NCBI GenBank assembly: GCA_023512345.1
Contig: JAILZT010000013.1
Location: 62,001 to 126,000 of the forward strand
Direction of reading: 5' to 3'
Length of the DNA: 64,000 nucleotides
Source of the DNA: Paenibacillus sp.
GTDB taxonomy: Bacteria; Bacillota; Bacilli; Paenibacillales; Paenibacillaceae
Part shown: in pieces, positions 28,841 through 37,357 of the stretch
Position numbering within the stretch: position 1 is the first letter of the stretch
How the letters are laid out: every line of letters starts with the position of its first letter
Notes under the pieces: model-generated
Seen by the model: only the letters and a program-made list of their open reading frames with translations
Told to the model about the DNA's origin: nothing
Databases searched by the model: none
Translations under genes and position numbers: made by a program

Positions 28841-29659
28841 TTAGGACGGAATTTTTCCGCTTCTGCCCAGTTTTCTCATCAGAAGGATTCCATGAACAAT
28901 AACCAGCATACTACAGACCATTGCCATGACCTCTGCGGCCTGGTCACTGCCTGTTAGCAGGTCGAAGATACCGTGCCATACAATAACCGGGATAATACTC
29001 CAGCGGCTCCCCGCACAAATCCAAGCGAGAACTACAGAACCATAGGTTAAACTAATCGCCCATCCGATGACTCCGAAGCCCATTCCAAGATAGCTTTCGT
29101 TAAAACAAAAAGCTGGTAAATGCCAGGCTAACCATATCAGGGACACTAGTAATGCTGAAGTAACTAGGGAATAACGTTTATGAAGCTCTGGCAGCAAAAA
29201 GCCGCGCCATCCGCTCTCTTCACCTATGCCGAAGGTGAGCATCCACACAAGGGAAGTCATCCAAAGATTAAATTGCGGCGGAAGGTCAGAGGTTAGGCCA
29301 AATGTATGAATATCCGGCAAGCTGCCGGTGATAAAGGCATGGGCCAACACTGCAATCACCCCATAGACCAGCGGTAATCCAGCAGCGATGACCAGCCACT
29401 TTTTAGGAAATGTAATTGAAAATGCAGTGTTGCACCAGTCCCTTAAGCCTTTTCCACCTGGGAGTTGGACACTAGCTAATGCTCCTAGGAGAGGTCCGAA
29501 CGATCCCAGATAGAATTGCCCGGGCAGTACGGGCACCCCGGCACTGAATTGTTTGTTAACCAGCAGCGGAAGCCAGCAAATCCAGGTGAAACCAAAGGTT
29601 ACAGCGATAAATACAAGGAGTCTTCTGCTCTGATGGGAATGTTGGCTAAGGGATGACAT
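28841..29659 (-). CDS. CPBP (Abi/CAAX-like) intramembrane metalloprotease
   Basis: A 272-residue polytopic membrane protein with about eight hydrophobic segments. The CPBP active-site motifs are visible: EESGWRGFLLPEL (EExxxR) near residue 146, a second His in LIWLAWHLPAFCF, and HGIFDLLTG. Members act as prenyl-protein or bacteriocin self-immunity proteases; the target here is unknown. AAAGGAGCTTTTCC precedes the ATG. It is transcribed separately from asnB, whose 3' end faces its start across about 90 bp. Confidence 0.88.
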   Translation of the reverse strand: MSSLSQHSHQSRRLLVFIAVTFGFTWICWLPLLVNKQFSAGVPVLPGQFYLGSFGPLLGALASVQLPGGKGLRDWCNTAFSITFPKKWLVIAAGLPLVYGVIAVLAHAFITGSLPDIHTFGLTSDLPPQFNLWMTSLVWMLTFGIGEESGWRGFLLPELHKRYSLVTSALLVSLIWLAWHLPAFCFNESYLGMGFGVIGWAISLTYGSVVLAWICAGSRWSIIPVIVWHGIFDLLTGSDQAAEVMAMVCSMLVIVHGILLMRKLGRSGKIPS

Positions 29660-29746
29660 TATACGGGAAAAGCTCCTTTATCAAAAGATACATACTACAT
29701 TTATTTGTATAGGATTTTTCCCGCCCAGGATGTGGAAAATATCACT

Positions 29747-31591
29747 TTAATGAATGGTGACGTTATAGCTTCTAAGCCATAAGTCGATCTGAGACAGGTA
29801 AGCGAACAACTGCGGGCCAGACATGAGCTGCCCGAACCAGGGAAGATTACTGGAGGAATCCGGGGATGCGGCAATTTCACGGATTTTCGCAGCGTTGATT
29901 AAAGGAAGAATAGGAGAACTGGAATCATCCAGTATGTTCAACATTCTTTGCCGAACCATGTTGAGATAGTTAGGGTTATGGGTTTTGGGATAAGGGCTTT
30001 TTTTGCGATAGAGCACATCATCCGGTAGAACACCTTCAAGTGCCTTGCGCAGGATGCCTTTTTCACGGTTGCCCACAGTTTTGATCTCCCAAGGAATGTT
30101 CCAGACGTATTGAACGAGACGGTGATCACAATAAGGAACACGAACCTCCAGCCCTACTCCCATACTCATCCGGTCTTTCCGGTCCAAAAGAGTGGGCATG
30201 AAGCGAGTAATATTGAGATAGGACATTACGCGCATTTGTGCTTGTTTGCCAGTCTCCCCCTCAAGCCTCGGCACTTCAGCCACAGCATCACTATACTTGT
30301 CGCCAAGATACTCAAGAGGTCTGATCCATTCGTTAATTTCCGGAGAGAGGAGACCCGCCCGCATCTTTGGTGCAACCGACCATGGAAAAGTTCCTGAGGA
30401 GAGCATCTCCTCCCGGTGGAACCAAGGGTACCCCCCAAAAATCTCATCGGCAGCTTCACCGGAGATGGCCACAGTAGCTTCTTTTTTGATTTCTCGGCAA
30501 AATAAATACAAGGAAGAGTCAACATCCGTCATGCCCGGCAAATCACGGGAATATAAAGCATTGTCCAATGCCTCAACGAGCTCAGGTGTATCGAAAGCCA
30601 CATAATTATGGTTCGTATTCAGCTCCTCAACCATTCGCTTAATCCAAGGCCCATCGGCTCCGGGTTGAAAGGCATGGCTCTTGAAATGCTTGTCGTTATT
30701 AACATAGTCAACGGAAAACGTATTCACCCGGCCCTGACCCGTCCGGTTATAGTAATGAACCGCCAATGCGGTTAGAGCGCTTGAATCAAGCCCTCCAGAC
30801 AGGAGTGAGCAGACCGGAACATCCGATACAAGCTGCCTCTCAAGCGTATCCTGCAGCAGTTCACGTACTTTAGCAGCCGTTTCATCCACGTTATCCGTAT
30901 GAACGAAGCTTTCAAGCTTCCAGTAAGCATAGCTGCGCATGCCTTCACGACTGTAAATCATGGCATGGCCAGGACGAAGCTCGAACATATCTTTATAAAC
31001 CCCGTGTCCCGGTGTCCGGGCTGGGCCAATGATAAAGATTTCAGCCAGTCCTTCGGGTCCAACAGCTGGCTGCACTTTAGGATGCTGCAGCAGTGCTTTT
31101 GGCTCTGAGCCAAACACAAATACATCTTCCACCTGGCTGTAGAATAATGGTTTTACGCCCAAACGATCCCGTGCCAAAAAGACTTGTTCATGTAAACCAT
31201 CCCATACCGCAAACGCGAAAATCCCATTTAATTTCTCCACACAATCCGGTCCCCACTCGATGTAGGCGTGCAGAAGCACCTCAGTATCGCATTCCGTGCG
31301 GAAGTGATGGCTCCGTTGGACTAATTCTTTTTTAAGCTCTGGGGCATTATATAATTCACCGTTATATACAATAGCGTACATGTTCTCTTCATGGCGGGTA
31401 ATCATGGGCTGAGCACCGTTCTCGGGATCAATAACGCTAAGTCTGCGATGTCCAAAGGCACAAGGTCCTGAAATCCAGGTCCCTGATGCATCTGGTCCGC
31501 GGTTTGCCAGGGTTTCGGTCATTCTTACCAGCAGCTGTGAGTGCTGTGTCAGATCGCCGCGCCACTGGATAAATCCGGTTATTCCGCACAT
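29747..31591 (-). CDS. asnB: Asparagine synthetase (glutamine-hydrolysing)
   Basis: This enzyme makes asparagine from aspartate, ATP and glutamine. The 614-residue product starts MCGITGFIQW, so Cys2 is the N-terminal nucleophile of the class II glutaminase domain (residues 1-210, with NGELYN and HRRLSV). The synthetase half has the PP-loop SLLSGGLDSSALTAL near residue 265 and GEAADEIFGGYPW. The start follows GAGAGGATGAACCATC. The length fits AsnB/AsnO. The three Bacillus-type paralogues cannot be told apart from this sequence alone. Confidence 0.93.
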   Translation of the reverse strand: MCGITGFIQWRGDLTQHSQLLVRMTETLANRGPDASGTWISGPCAFGHRRLSVIDPENGAQPMITRHEENMYAIVYNGELYNAPELKKELVQRSHHFRTECDTEVLLHAYIEWGPDCVEKLNGIFAFAVWDGLHEQVFLARDRLGVKPLFYSQVEDVFVFGSEPKALLQHPKVQPAVGPEGLAEIFIIGPARTPGHGVYKDMFELRPGHAMIYSREGMRSYAYWKLESFVHTDNVDETAAKVRELLQDTLERQLVSDVPVCSLLSGGLDSSALTALAVHYYNRTGQGRVNTFSVDYVNNDKHFKSHAFQPGADGPWIKRMVEELNTNHNYVAFDTPELVEALDNALYSRDLPGMTDVDSSLYLFCREIKKEATVAISGEAADEIFGGYPWFHREEMLSSGTFPWSVAPKMRAGLLSPEINEWIRPLEYLGDKYSDAVAEVPRLEGETGKQAQMRVMSYLNITRFMPTLLDRKDRMSMGVGLEVRVPYCDHRLVQYVWNIPWEIKTVGNREKGILRKALEGVLPDDVLYRKKSPYPKTHNPNYLNMVRQRMLNILDDSSSPILPLINAAKIREIAASPDSSSNLPWFGQLMSGPQLFAYLSQIDLWLRSYNVTIH

Positions 31592-31735
31592 GATGGTTCA
31601 TCCTCTCTTTTGTGCGATTGTTGTCCTTTCTTTTTTGCCAAGTAATACAGATATATGCCTAATGAAGGGATAAAATGTATGTCCTTATCCGAACACTAGA
31701 GGTGTGTGAAATTTGCCAGGAAGGATGGATGACAG

Positions 31736-32092
31736 GTGTATTACATAAAAGATGCCAAAATTCGCAGAATGATGGAGTATGACGGTGCACCCTGTGCTGA
31801 GGTAGGCGTGTTACCTGGGGCTGTGGAGGATTCTGCTCTTTTGGTGTATATTGTGGAAGATCGCCATGAAGAGGGCTACGAAATTGTCCGTATCCTCACC
31901 AATGATGCCGACATGTCTTCGGACTGGTATGACAACAACATGCACAATGCTTTTGAAGATGTGACTGTCAGTGCCTTTGAGGGCGGTACAGTCATGGGAC
32001 CTGAAGAGGAGCGTTCCAGATTCCAGCGGGATCTGCTCATTTTCGGGGATTTGAAAAAACAGCTGGAAGAGCATTTCGAGCAGTATCCCTAA
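31736..32092 (+). CDS. Conserved-looking small acidic protein, function unknown
   Basis: A 118-residue acidic soluble protein starting with GTG at 31736, 8 nt after AAGGATGG. I recognise no family. It has no signal peptide or transmembrane segment; the sequence predicts an alpha/beta fold (ALLVYIVEDRHEEGYEIVRI) and ends in a charged helix (LKKQLEEHFEQYP). It lies divergently from asnB. A GC-rich hairpin without a T-tract (GGAGAACCCGC with GCGGGTCTCC, 32143-32171) follows. Confidence 0.7.
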   Translation: MYYIKDAKIRRMMEYDGAPCAEVGVLPGAVEDSALLVYIVEDRHEEGYEIVRILTNDADMSSDWYDNNMHNAFEDVTVSAFEGGTVMGPEEERSRFQRDLLIFGDLKKQLEEHFEQYP

Positions 32093-32258
32093 GTAGAGCG
32101 CATTTTGGCTCTTATGCATATAGATTAAAGCTTTCACAAGCGGAAGGGAGAACCCGCGAATTAGGCGGGTCTCCTTCGTATAGAAGCGAAATACAGAGAA
32201 GAGAACAAAGTAGTTTATGCCGATTGTTAAGAAAAGTTTATACTTTATTAAAAAAACC

Positions 32259-32286
32259 TTGAAAAATTTTCTGCATGAGTTATAAT
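32259..32286 (+). promoter_or_regulatory. sigma-A promoter of tRNA-Arg
   Basis: TTGAAA (32259-32264), a 16-bp spacer and a consensus TATAAT (32281-32286), 30 bp before the tRNA. Confidence 0.75.
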
Positions 32287-32315
32287 AAATAACGTTGCCT
32301 TAAGTACATACACGT

Positions 32316-32389
32316 GTCCCGGTAGCTCAGCTGGATAGAGCATGCGCCTTCTAAGCGCACGGTCAGGGGTTCGAATCCCTTCCGGGACG
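32316..32389 (+). tRNA. tRNA-Arg (anticodon UCU)
   Basis: A 74-nt cloverleaf: acceptor GTCCCGG pairs with CCGGGAC with discriminator G; D-arm GCTC/GAGC; anticodon stem TGCGC/GCGCA around the loop CTTCTAA (anticodon TCT); T-arm AGGGG-TTCGAAT-CCCTT. CCA is not encoded. A terminator (GCCTTCC-TTC-GGGAAGGC plus Ts, 32401-32424) follows. Confidence 0.95.
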
Positions 32390-32447
32390 TAAATAAAACA
32401 GCCTTCCTTCGGGAAGGCTGTTTTACGTTAGGGGGGAGAACCCCAAG
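32375..32447 (+). repeat. Direct repeat copy 1: tRNA-Arg 3' end plus terminator
   Basis: From the T-stem through the acceptor 3' strand, the terminator and a GGGGAGAACCCCAAG block, this segment recurs at 32507-32577, identical apart from two one-base homopolymer differences. Confidence 0.95.
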
Positions 32448-32506
32448 TGTTCGTTGGAGCCTAAGCTTCGTTAGCCTAATCATCGCAATCCGCCCGAATG
32501 GGCGGT

Positions 32507-32577
32507 ATCCCTTCCGGGACGTAAATAAACAGCCTTCCTTCGGGAAGGCTGTTTTACGTTAGGGGGAGAACCCCAAG
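32507..32577 (+). repeat. Direct repeat copy 2: orphan tRNA-Arg 3' end plus terminator
   Basis: This is the second copy of 32375-32447, 132 bp downstream. Only the last 14 or so bases of the tRNA are present, so no tRNA can be made from it. Between the copies is a CCGCCC-GAAT-GGGCGG hairpin (32489-32504). From 32578 to 32807 I see no gene or recognisable site. Confidence 0.95.
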
Positions 32578-32807
32578 GTGTACAGTAAGTATTCAACTAT
32601 CGTTCCCCGTCAGCGTAATGCAATCAGTAAAAAGCTTACCCCTACTTACGTTTCACCGCTATGGTTGAAGCGATAAGTTTTAGAGACACCCTTATATTAA
32701 CCGAGCACACATTTTCGGCGCGTTACAATCTTCCCAATTAGCTTTCAGGAACGCCCGATGCATGAGCGAGCGTGCTGCACTTGAGATAATCATCATATTA
32801 CTGATCG

Positions 32808-33960
32808 TCAGTCTGCTATGAATTGTTGTGTTGAATACATGCCTTCCCATTTCTGGCCGTTAGACAGATGGTATTCTCTTTCCATTGAACCATCTGTCCT
32901 GGTGTAGTTGATTACAAAGACCTGGCCTGCTTCTATCTGCATCGGGTAGTTATCGTAAGGAAGATAATTGTCCGCTAGTGGAAGGTCTTTGGCATCTTCA
33001 TAGGCGTCCTCCAATTGCCAAAATTCTCGATAGGCATAATCCTTGAACCCATTCAAATCCTGCTTCCCAAAATACGATGCTACATACTCCTTACCCTGCA
33101 AGGTGATGGAATCAACTCTGGATGGCTCAATATCTTTAGCAATCCAGCTCAGGTCCTCAGAATAAATGTTGTCGCCATAATGCTCCTTTAATTGGTTGGC
33201 CATACAAGGGATGGTTTGGGTACTATAATCCAATTCATCAAGCACGGTATGTGCTGAGCCGTAAATCCCCATGACGCTCTCGCTGCCCAACTTTCCAAAT
33301 TCACGGATAAAGTTTTTCGTCATTCTTGTTTTCCCGATATACGTCGTCATCTTTACTGTAATAAAAACGGCCTTGCTGGATCGCTTCTATTGTTAAAGTA
33401 TACTCTTCCGTCCCTGTCCGATCGTTTGCCGCAAGATAAGATAAGAAGTGGCTCCCGGTAGTATCATATTGATGCCCGATGTCTGTGCCGTGGAAAATCG
33501 TCTCAGGACACTCGCCTTTTATTTTTTTGTAGAACGCCCTGGTATATGTATTATGACTAGTTGTTCCCTCCCAATCTTCATAAATCTCCTCCAGAATATC
33601 GTCATTGTCCGACTGCATCCATAGATTCAAATATTCGGCGGTAAAATAGGGCATCTCGACGAACAGGTGTCTCATGCCCTCGTTATGGTAGTATTCAGAC
33701 CACAATTCAAATTCCTTGTCTATAATCTTGGCTTCCCCATGTGTTTCACCGTACAGATAAATGTTGCCGGATACTTGCGTCACCATAGACGTTTCTTTGG
33801 TCGGCTGCGCGACCTTACTTGCTGTTTTCCCTGCGGAGGAATTGCTGCAGGCTGCAAGGCTGCCGCCCACAAGTGCAACGATCAGGGCAAGCAGCAAAGG
33901 GTGTACAAGCATCATTTTCGCTTTGGCTACGCAGGTGAGATTATGGTCATTCATACACAA
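32808..33960 (-). pseudogene. Frameshifted secreted lipoprotein, possibly TraB/ChaN-like
   Basis: Two minus-strand frames make one protein of about 380 residues. The first (33960 to about 33320) has a lipoprotein signal (LVGGSLAAC) and YLYGETHGEAKIIDKEFEL, RHLFVEMPY and HGTDIGHQYD. The second (about 33330 to 32808) continues FIREFGKLGSESVMGIYGSA. Joining YRENK to MTKNFIREFG by removing one A near 33327 restores a continuous reading. The GETHG/E pattern resembles erythromycin-esterase or ChaN/TraB-type proteins, but I am not certain. A real mutation or a sequencing error would look the same. Confidence 0.7.
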
Positions 33961-34210
33961 GGATCAACCTTTCATGTTCATTTCTAAATCCAAAATTAGG
34001 TATTCCTTAGCTGATGCGAGATTTCCTGCTATCTCATCTTCAATTCTATAGTACAAATAAACTCGGTTTTGTTGAAGATTAATTAAAACGTGTCCTTTAG
34101 CGCAACGAAGGTAGCCGATCATATAGACCAGCTACCTTCATTTTAATTTAAGCTATTGTTTCCCGTTATTTTATTAATCTCAAATGGATATAGCACCATA
34201 CTCGACTTGT

Positions 34211-34537
34211 TCAGACCTTTTCAAATCCATAATCTCTTTCAACCTTACAAACTCTTGTTTTATAAGTGAGATACCAATCAGATATACCTTTGCTTTGGGC
34301 GACTAAATGTCGTTCGTTTTGTTTCCATTTTTGTATAGCTTCGAGAGAATCCCAATAAGATACAGTAATACCTACACCTTCTCTAGCACTTTCTACTCCG
34401 AGAAATCCAGGTTGGACGGATGCAAGTTTCACCATTTCATCTGCCATGTCCGCATATTGGTTATCCCCATCTGTTCGTTCAGATGTGAAAATCACTGCAT
34501 AATAAGGTGTTTGTGGTGTTTTAGCAATCTCACTCAT
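34211..34537 (-). CDS. Antibiotic biosynthesis monooxygenase (ABM) domain protein
   Basis: A 108-residue single-domain ABM/dimeric ferredoxin-like protein: YYAVIFTSERTDGDNQYADM, QPGFLGVESAREGVGITVSY, WDSLEAIQKWKQNERHL. Members are haem- or cofactor-free oxygenases or simply stress-related proteins; the substrate is not predictable. AACGGAGGTGAAGTC precedes the ATG. A GAAGGTAGC/GCTACCTTC inverted repeat lies at its 3' end (34105-34141) and may end transcription. Confidence 0.88.
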   Translation of the reverse strand: MSEIAKTPQTPYYAVIFTSERTDGDNQYADMADEMVKLASVQPGFLGVESAREGVGITVSYWDSLEAIQKWKQNERHLVAQSKGISDWYLTYKTRVCKVERDYGFEKV

Positions 34538-34624
34538 GACTTCACCTCCGTTTTTTGGTTATTACTATATCAATAGTAGTGCATGTAGTATCCTAATGTA
34601 TAGATTGTTAAACTAACCTCCCCG

Positions 34625-35086
34625 TTAGTTCAAGAACTTACCCAAACAAACACACTCTTCACGATTTAAATATTTCCCGTAATTAGTTATTCGCTGAAAT
34701 CCCATATTTTCATAAAACGAGATTGCCTTTTGATTTACTAATCTTGTTTCTAACCAAATTTTAGTATATCCAAGATTAAGCGACTGTTTTTCTAGATAGG
34801 CCAGAATTGCAGATCCAACCCCGTTTGATTTTGATATGGCAAACATTCTTTTTAGTTCAGCCGTGTTATTATCGATTGGACGAATTGCTCCACATCCTAA
34901 AGGCTCTCCATCCTGGTTTCGAGCAATAACAAATAACGAACGCGGAACACATACATTTGTAATATCAAAGGAATTTTCCCCGCTATCTCCAGTAATGGAC
35001 TTTAAGGTGTCAGATAGTAAATCCATTAGATCTTTTGCATCTTGGGATGTGGGGTCTTCTGCCCGAACATTAATATAACTTTGCAT
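34625..35086 (-). CDS. GNAT-family N-acetyltransferase
   Basis: A 153-residue GCN5-related acetyltransferase. Motif A appears as ELKRMFAISKSNGVGSAILAYLE, in which the usual Q/RxxGxG/A loop is SKSNGVGSA. It is preceded by GCGAIRPIDNNTAE and followed by TRLVNQKAISFYENMGFQRI, the standard motif B. The acceptor substrate is unknown. It stands between the ABM gene and argS, all on the minus strand. Confidence 0.88.
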   Translation of the reverse strand: MQSYINVRAEDPTSQDAKDLMDLLSDTLKSITGDSGENSFDITNVCVPRSLFVIARNQDGEPLGCGAIRPIDNNTAELKRMFAISKSNGVGSAILAYLEKQSLNLGYTKIWLETRLVNQKAISFYENMGFQRITNYGKYLNREECVCLGKFLN

Positions 35087-35187
35087 TCATTCACCCATTC
35101 CAATTGTTGTTATGAATTATGAGTATAATTTAAAAATATAGGTATTGTAGTGACCTGTCCGTTAGCTTAATAAATCAATTTACTATT

Positions 35188-37050
35188 TTACATTCGAATA
35201 GGAGTAGGCAACCCAAGTACCTGAAGCACATCGCCTAAGGTTAGATTAACTCTTGAGGTAAGCCACACGCGAAACTGGATGGTGGATTCTTCACCCTTTA
35301 AGATGGGACACACAGAGTAAAAATTATTGAATAGAGTAGCCAACGTATAAGCATAATTACACAATGTATTCGGGGTCAGCTCTTTGCTGGCCGAGTATAA
35401 CGTATCCTCCCAAGTGCTAAGATGTCTCAATAGTGATGACTCTGCTTTTTCTAGTTCTATCGGAAATTGCGGCAATTTGGTTAGATCGGTTGCTGGAGCT
35501 TTACTCAATACACTATTTGCACGAGCAAAGGTGTACATCAGGTACACACCTGTATTCCCGGATATTTCTGTAGCCTGCCGGAAGTCAAAAATAATCTCCG
35601 TCCCCAGATTAAACCGCAGCAGATAATATCTGATCGCAGCTGTGGCGATATCTCGACTGGAAAGACCGCTTTTATCGGAACGTGAATATTCAACTGTATT
35701 CTCCATTAGCTGCACCAGATCAGTCACCTTAACACCGATCCCCTGACGGCCGGACATGGCATATGAGGTTTTACCATCCGAAATATCTATTCCCAGCTCT
35801 GCAGCTGAAGCAGGGCTAAGTGAAACGACGCCATAGCTTACATGATGAAGCTTCTCAGCTTGATCCGTATAGCCCAGCACTTGTAAAGCCTGTTTCACCA
35901 TCTGCTGCGGATATTCCTGTCTATTATCGATGACGTTAATCACGATGTCGGCTTTTCCGTATGGCTTCGGCTGTCCCGTTAAACCTGTGGTCCATAAACC
36001 TGCTGTAAACTCATGGTACGAGAAATCTTTTTCCAGCAACCCGAACTTCCACAGATGATAGGCGATGTCTTTGGCGGTATACGTTAGAATGCCATTGGAG
36101 CGCACAAGCACCTTATCCATACTAAAATCCTCGGAATCCGCGTCGCCATCATCTGCAACTGAGGCTTGCTTTAGTACCCAGCACCCGTTTAACTTTCCTT
36201 CCTTCTCTTGTACAAAAACCGATGTTAGCATAAGCCGCTCGAAAGCCGATGACCAGAAGCCCTCTCTGACAATACTACTTTCCCACACGAGGAGGTCATA
36301 CTCAATTCCGAAATTTTTCATCTCCTCCACATGCTCTCGCACAATCCGTTCAGCAACAAGATTGCCCAGCCAGGCGTCGTTTCCAGTACCTTTTTCAAGA
36401 GCATGTAGAACTGCCGTACGTTTGTTTGTCATTTCCGGATTCCGCGCATATTCCTTGTTAACTCCAGCATAGATATCCCAGCAATAGTCGCCAAAACGGG
36501 CATGCTCACCCTCAAAAGGTACATTCAGCAGTCCAACCACCGTATCCGCCAGCTGATTCCCAAGATCGTCTATGTAATTATGGACCTCTACGTTGTACCC
36601 TGTTCTTTTCAAAATACGTACCAAAGCATCTCCAATACAAGAGTTTCTTAGGTGCCCGATATGGGCCGATTTGTTCGGGTTAATGGAGGTGTGCTCTATG
36701 ACGGCTTTTTCCCCAGAGGTTGGCGGTAGCTCGAAGGTGCGTCCTGCCCACGCCTGCCAATTAATGTATAAATTGATGAACCCGGGAGCGACTACTTCGA
36801 TTTTAACCAGAAGTCTTTCCATGTTGCCCTGCTGTTGAAGATCAGCTTTTACTAGCTCAGCGATAACCATAGGTGCTTTGCGTAAAATCTTTGCCAGCTG
36901 CATCGCAATACTGCTCGAATAATCGCCATGCTCCAGATTGGCAGGCTGTTCTAATCGAACTGAAATCTCATCCGTATAACTAACACTAAGACTTTTTAAT
37001 ACGTTTCTCACGCTTTGTTCCAAATGGCTTTTGATGAGTTGGCTGAACAT
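35188..37050 (-). CDS. argS: Arginyl-tRNA synthetase
   Basis: A class I synthetase charging tRNA-Arg. The 620-residue product begins MFSQLIKSHLEQSVRNVLKS with the Arg-tRNA N-domain (about 1-110), the HIGH-type motif in NPNKSAHIGHLRNSCIGDAL, and a C-terminal DALR anticodon-binding helical domain (TFARANSVLSKAP to the end). The ATG at 37050 follows AAAGGAGGTCAAAAC. A T-box leader controls it, so it responds to uncharged tRNA-Arg. The sequence does not tell whether this is the only argS in the genome. Confidence 0.94.
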   Translation of the reverse strand: MFSQLIKSHLEQSVRNVLKSLSVSYTDEISVRLEQPANLEHGDYSSSIAMQLAKILRKAPMVIAELVKADLQQQGNMERLLVKIEVVAPGFINLYINWQAWAGRTFELPPTSGEKAVIEHTSINPNKSAHIGHLRNSCIGDALVRILKRTGYNVEVHNYIDDLGNQLADTVVGLLNVPFEGEHARFGDYCWDIYAGVNKEYARNPEMTNKRTAVLHALEKGTGNDAWLGNLVAERIVREHVEEMKNFGIEYDLLVWESSIVREGFWSSAFERLMLTSVFVQEKEGKLNGCWVLKQASVADDGDADSEDFSMDKVLVRSNGILTYTAKDIAYHLWKFGLLEKDFSYHEFTAGLWTTGLTGQPKPYGKADIVINVIDNRQEYPQQMVKQALQVLGYTDQAEKLHHVSYGVVSLSPASAAELGIDISDGKTSYAMSGRQGIGVKVTDLVQLMENTVEYSRSDKSGLSSRDIATAAIRYYLLRFNLGTEIIFDFRQATEISGNTGVYLMYTFARANSVLSKAPATDLTKLPQFPIELEKAESSLLRHLSTWEDTLYSASKELTPNTLCNYAYTLATLFNNFYSVCPILKGEESTIQFRVWLTSRVNLTLGDVLQVLGLPTPIRM

Positions 37051-37069
37051 GTTTTGACCTCCTTTAAAA

Positions 37070-37320
37070 TACAAAAAAGCCCTCGTCTCAAAAGAGACGA
37101 GGGCTTTAGCGCTCGCGGTACCACTCTCGTTGCTAAACGGGCAAGGTTTAGCCACCTTACAGAATAACGGCCTTCCGCCGGGACTTCCTACTGTCAGTTC
37201 AGAAGTCCATCTCCCGGGTGCGTTTCGTTGCGTGATCTGTACCGGCTTTCACTCTTCCGGCTCGCTGTTCAACAGATTCGAAGCAACTACTCTCCCGATC
37301 ATCGATTATATGGATTTTAA
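37070..37320 (-). ncRNA. T-box leader, arginine specific
   Basis: The minus strand carries GAGAGTGGTACCGCG (T-box core), followed by a terminator of AAGCCCTCGTCTC and GAGACGAGGGCTTTTTT. Upstream, Stem I includes the AGCCGG/GAAAGCCGG elements. A CGC triplet (37222-37220) before ACCCGGG is the likely Arg specifier. Confidence 0.88.
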
Positions 37321-37322
37321 TT

Positions 37323-37350
37323 AGTATAACCAATTTCAGACAGAAATCAA
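37323..37350 (-). promoter_or_regulatory. sigma-A promoter of the T-box-argS transcript
   Basis: TTGATT (37350-37345), a 16-bp spacer and TATACT (37328-37323) on the minus strand, just before the T-box leader. Confidence 0.7.
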
Positions 37351-37357
37351 TAGCAGC

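Noticed and set aside
32300..34210. Integrated prophage or island at tRNA-Arg
   Set aside because: No integrase, phage or plasmid genes are present; only a duplicated tRNA end remains.
36065..36472. Long open frame antisense to argS
   Set aside because: It lies wholly within a well-conserved gene and has no recognisable domain or ribosome site.
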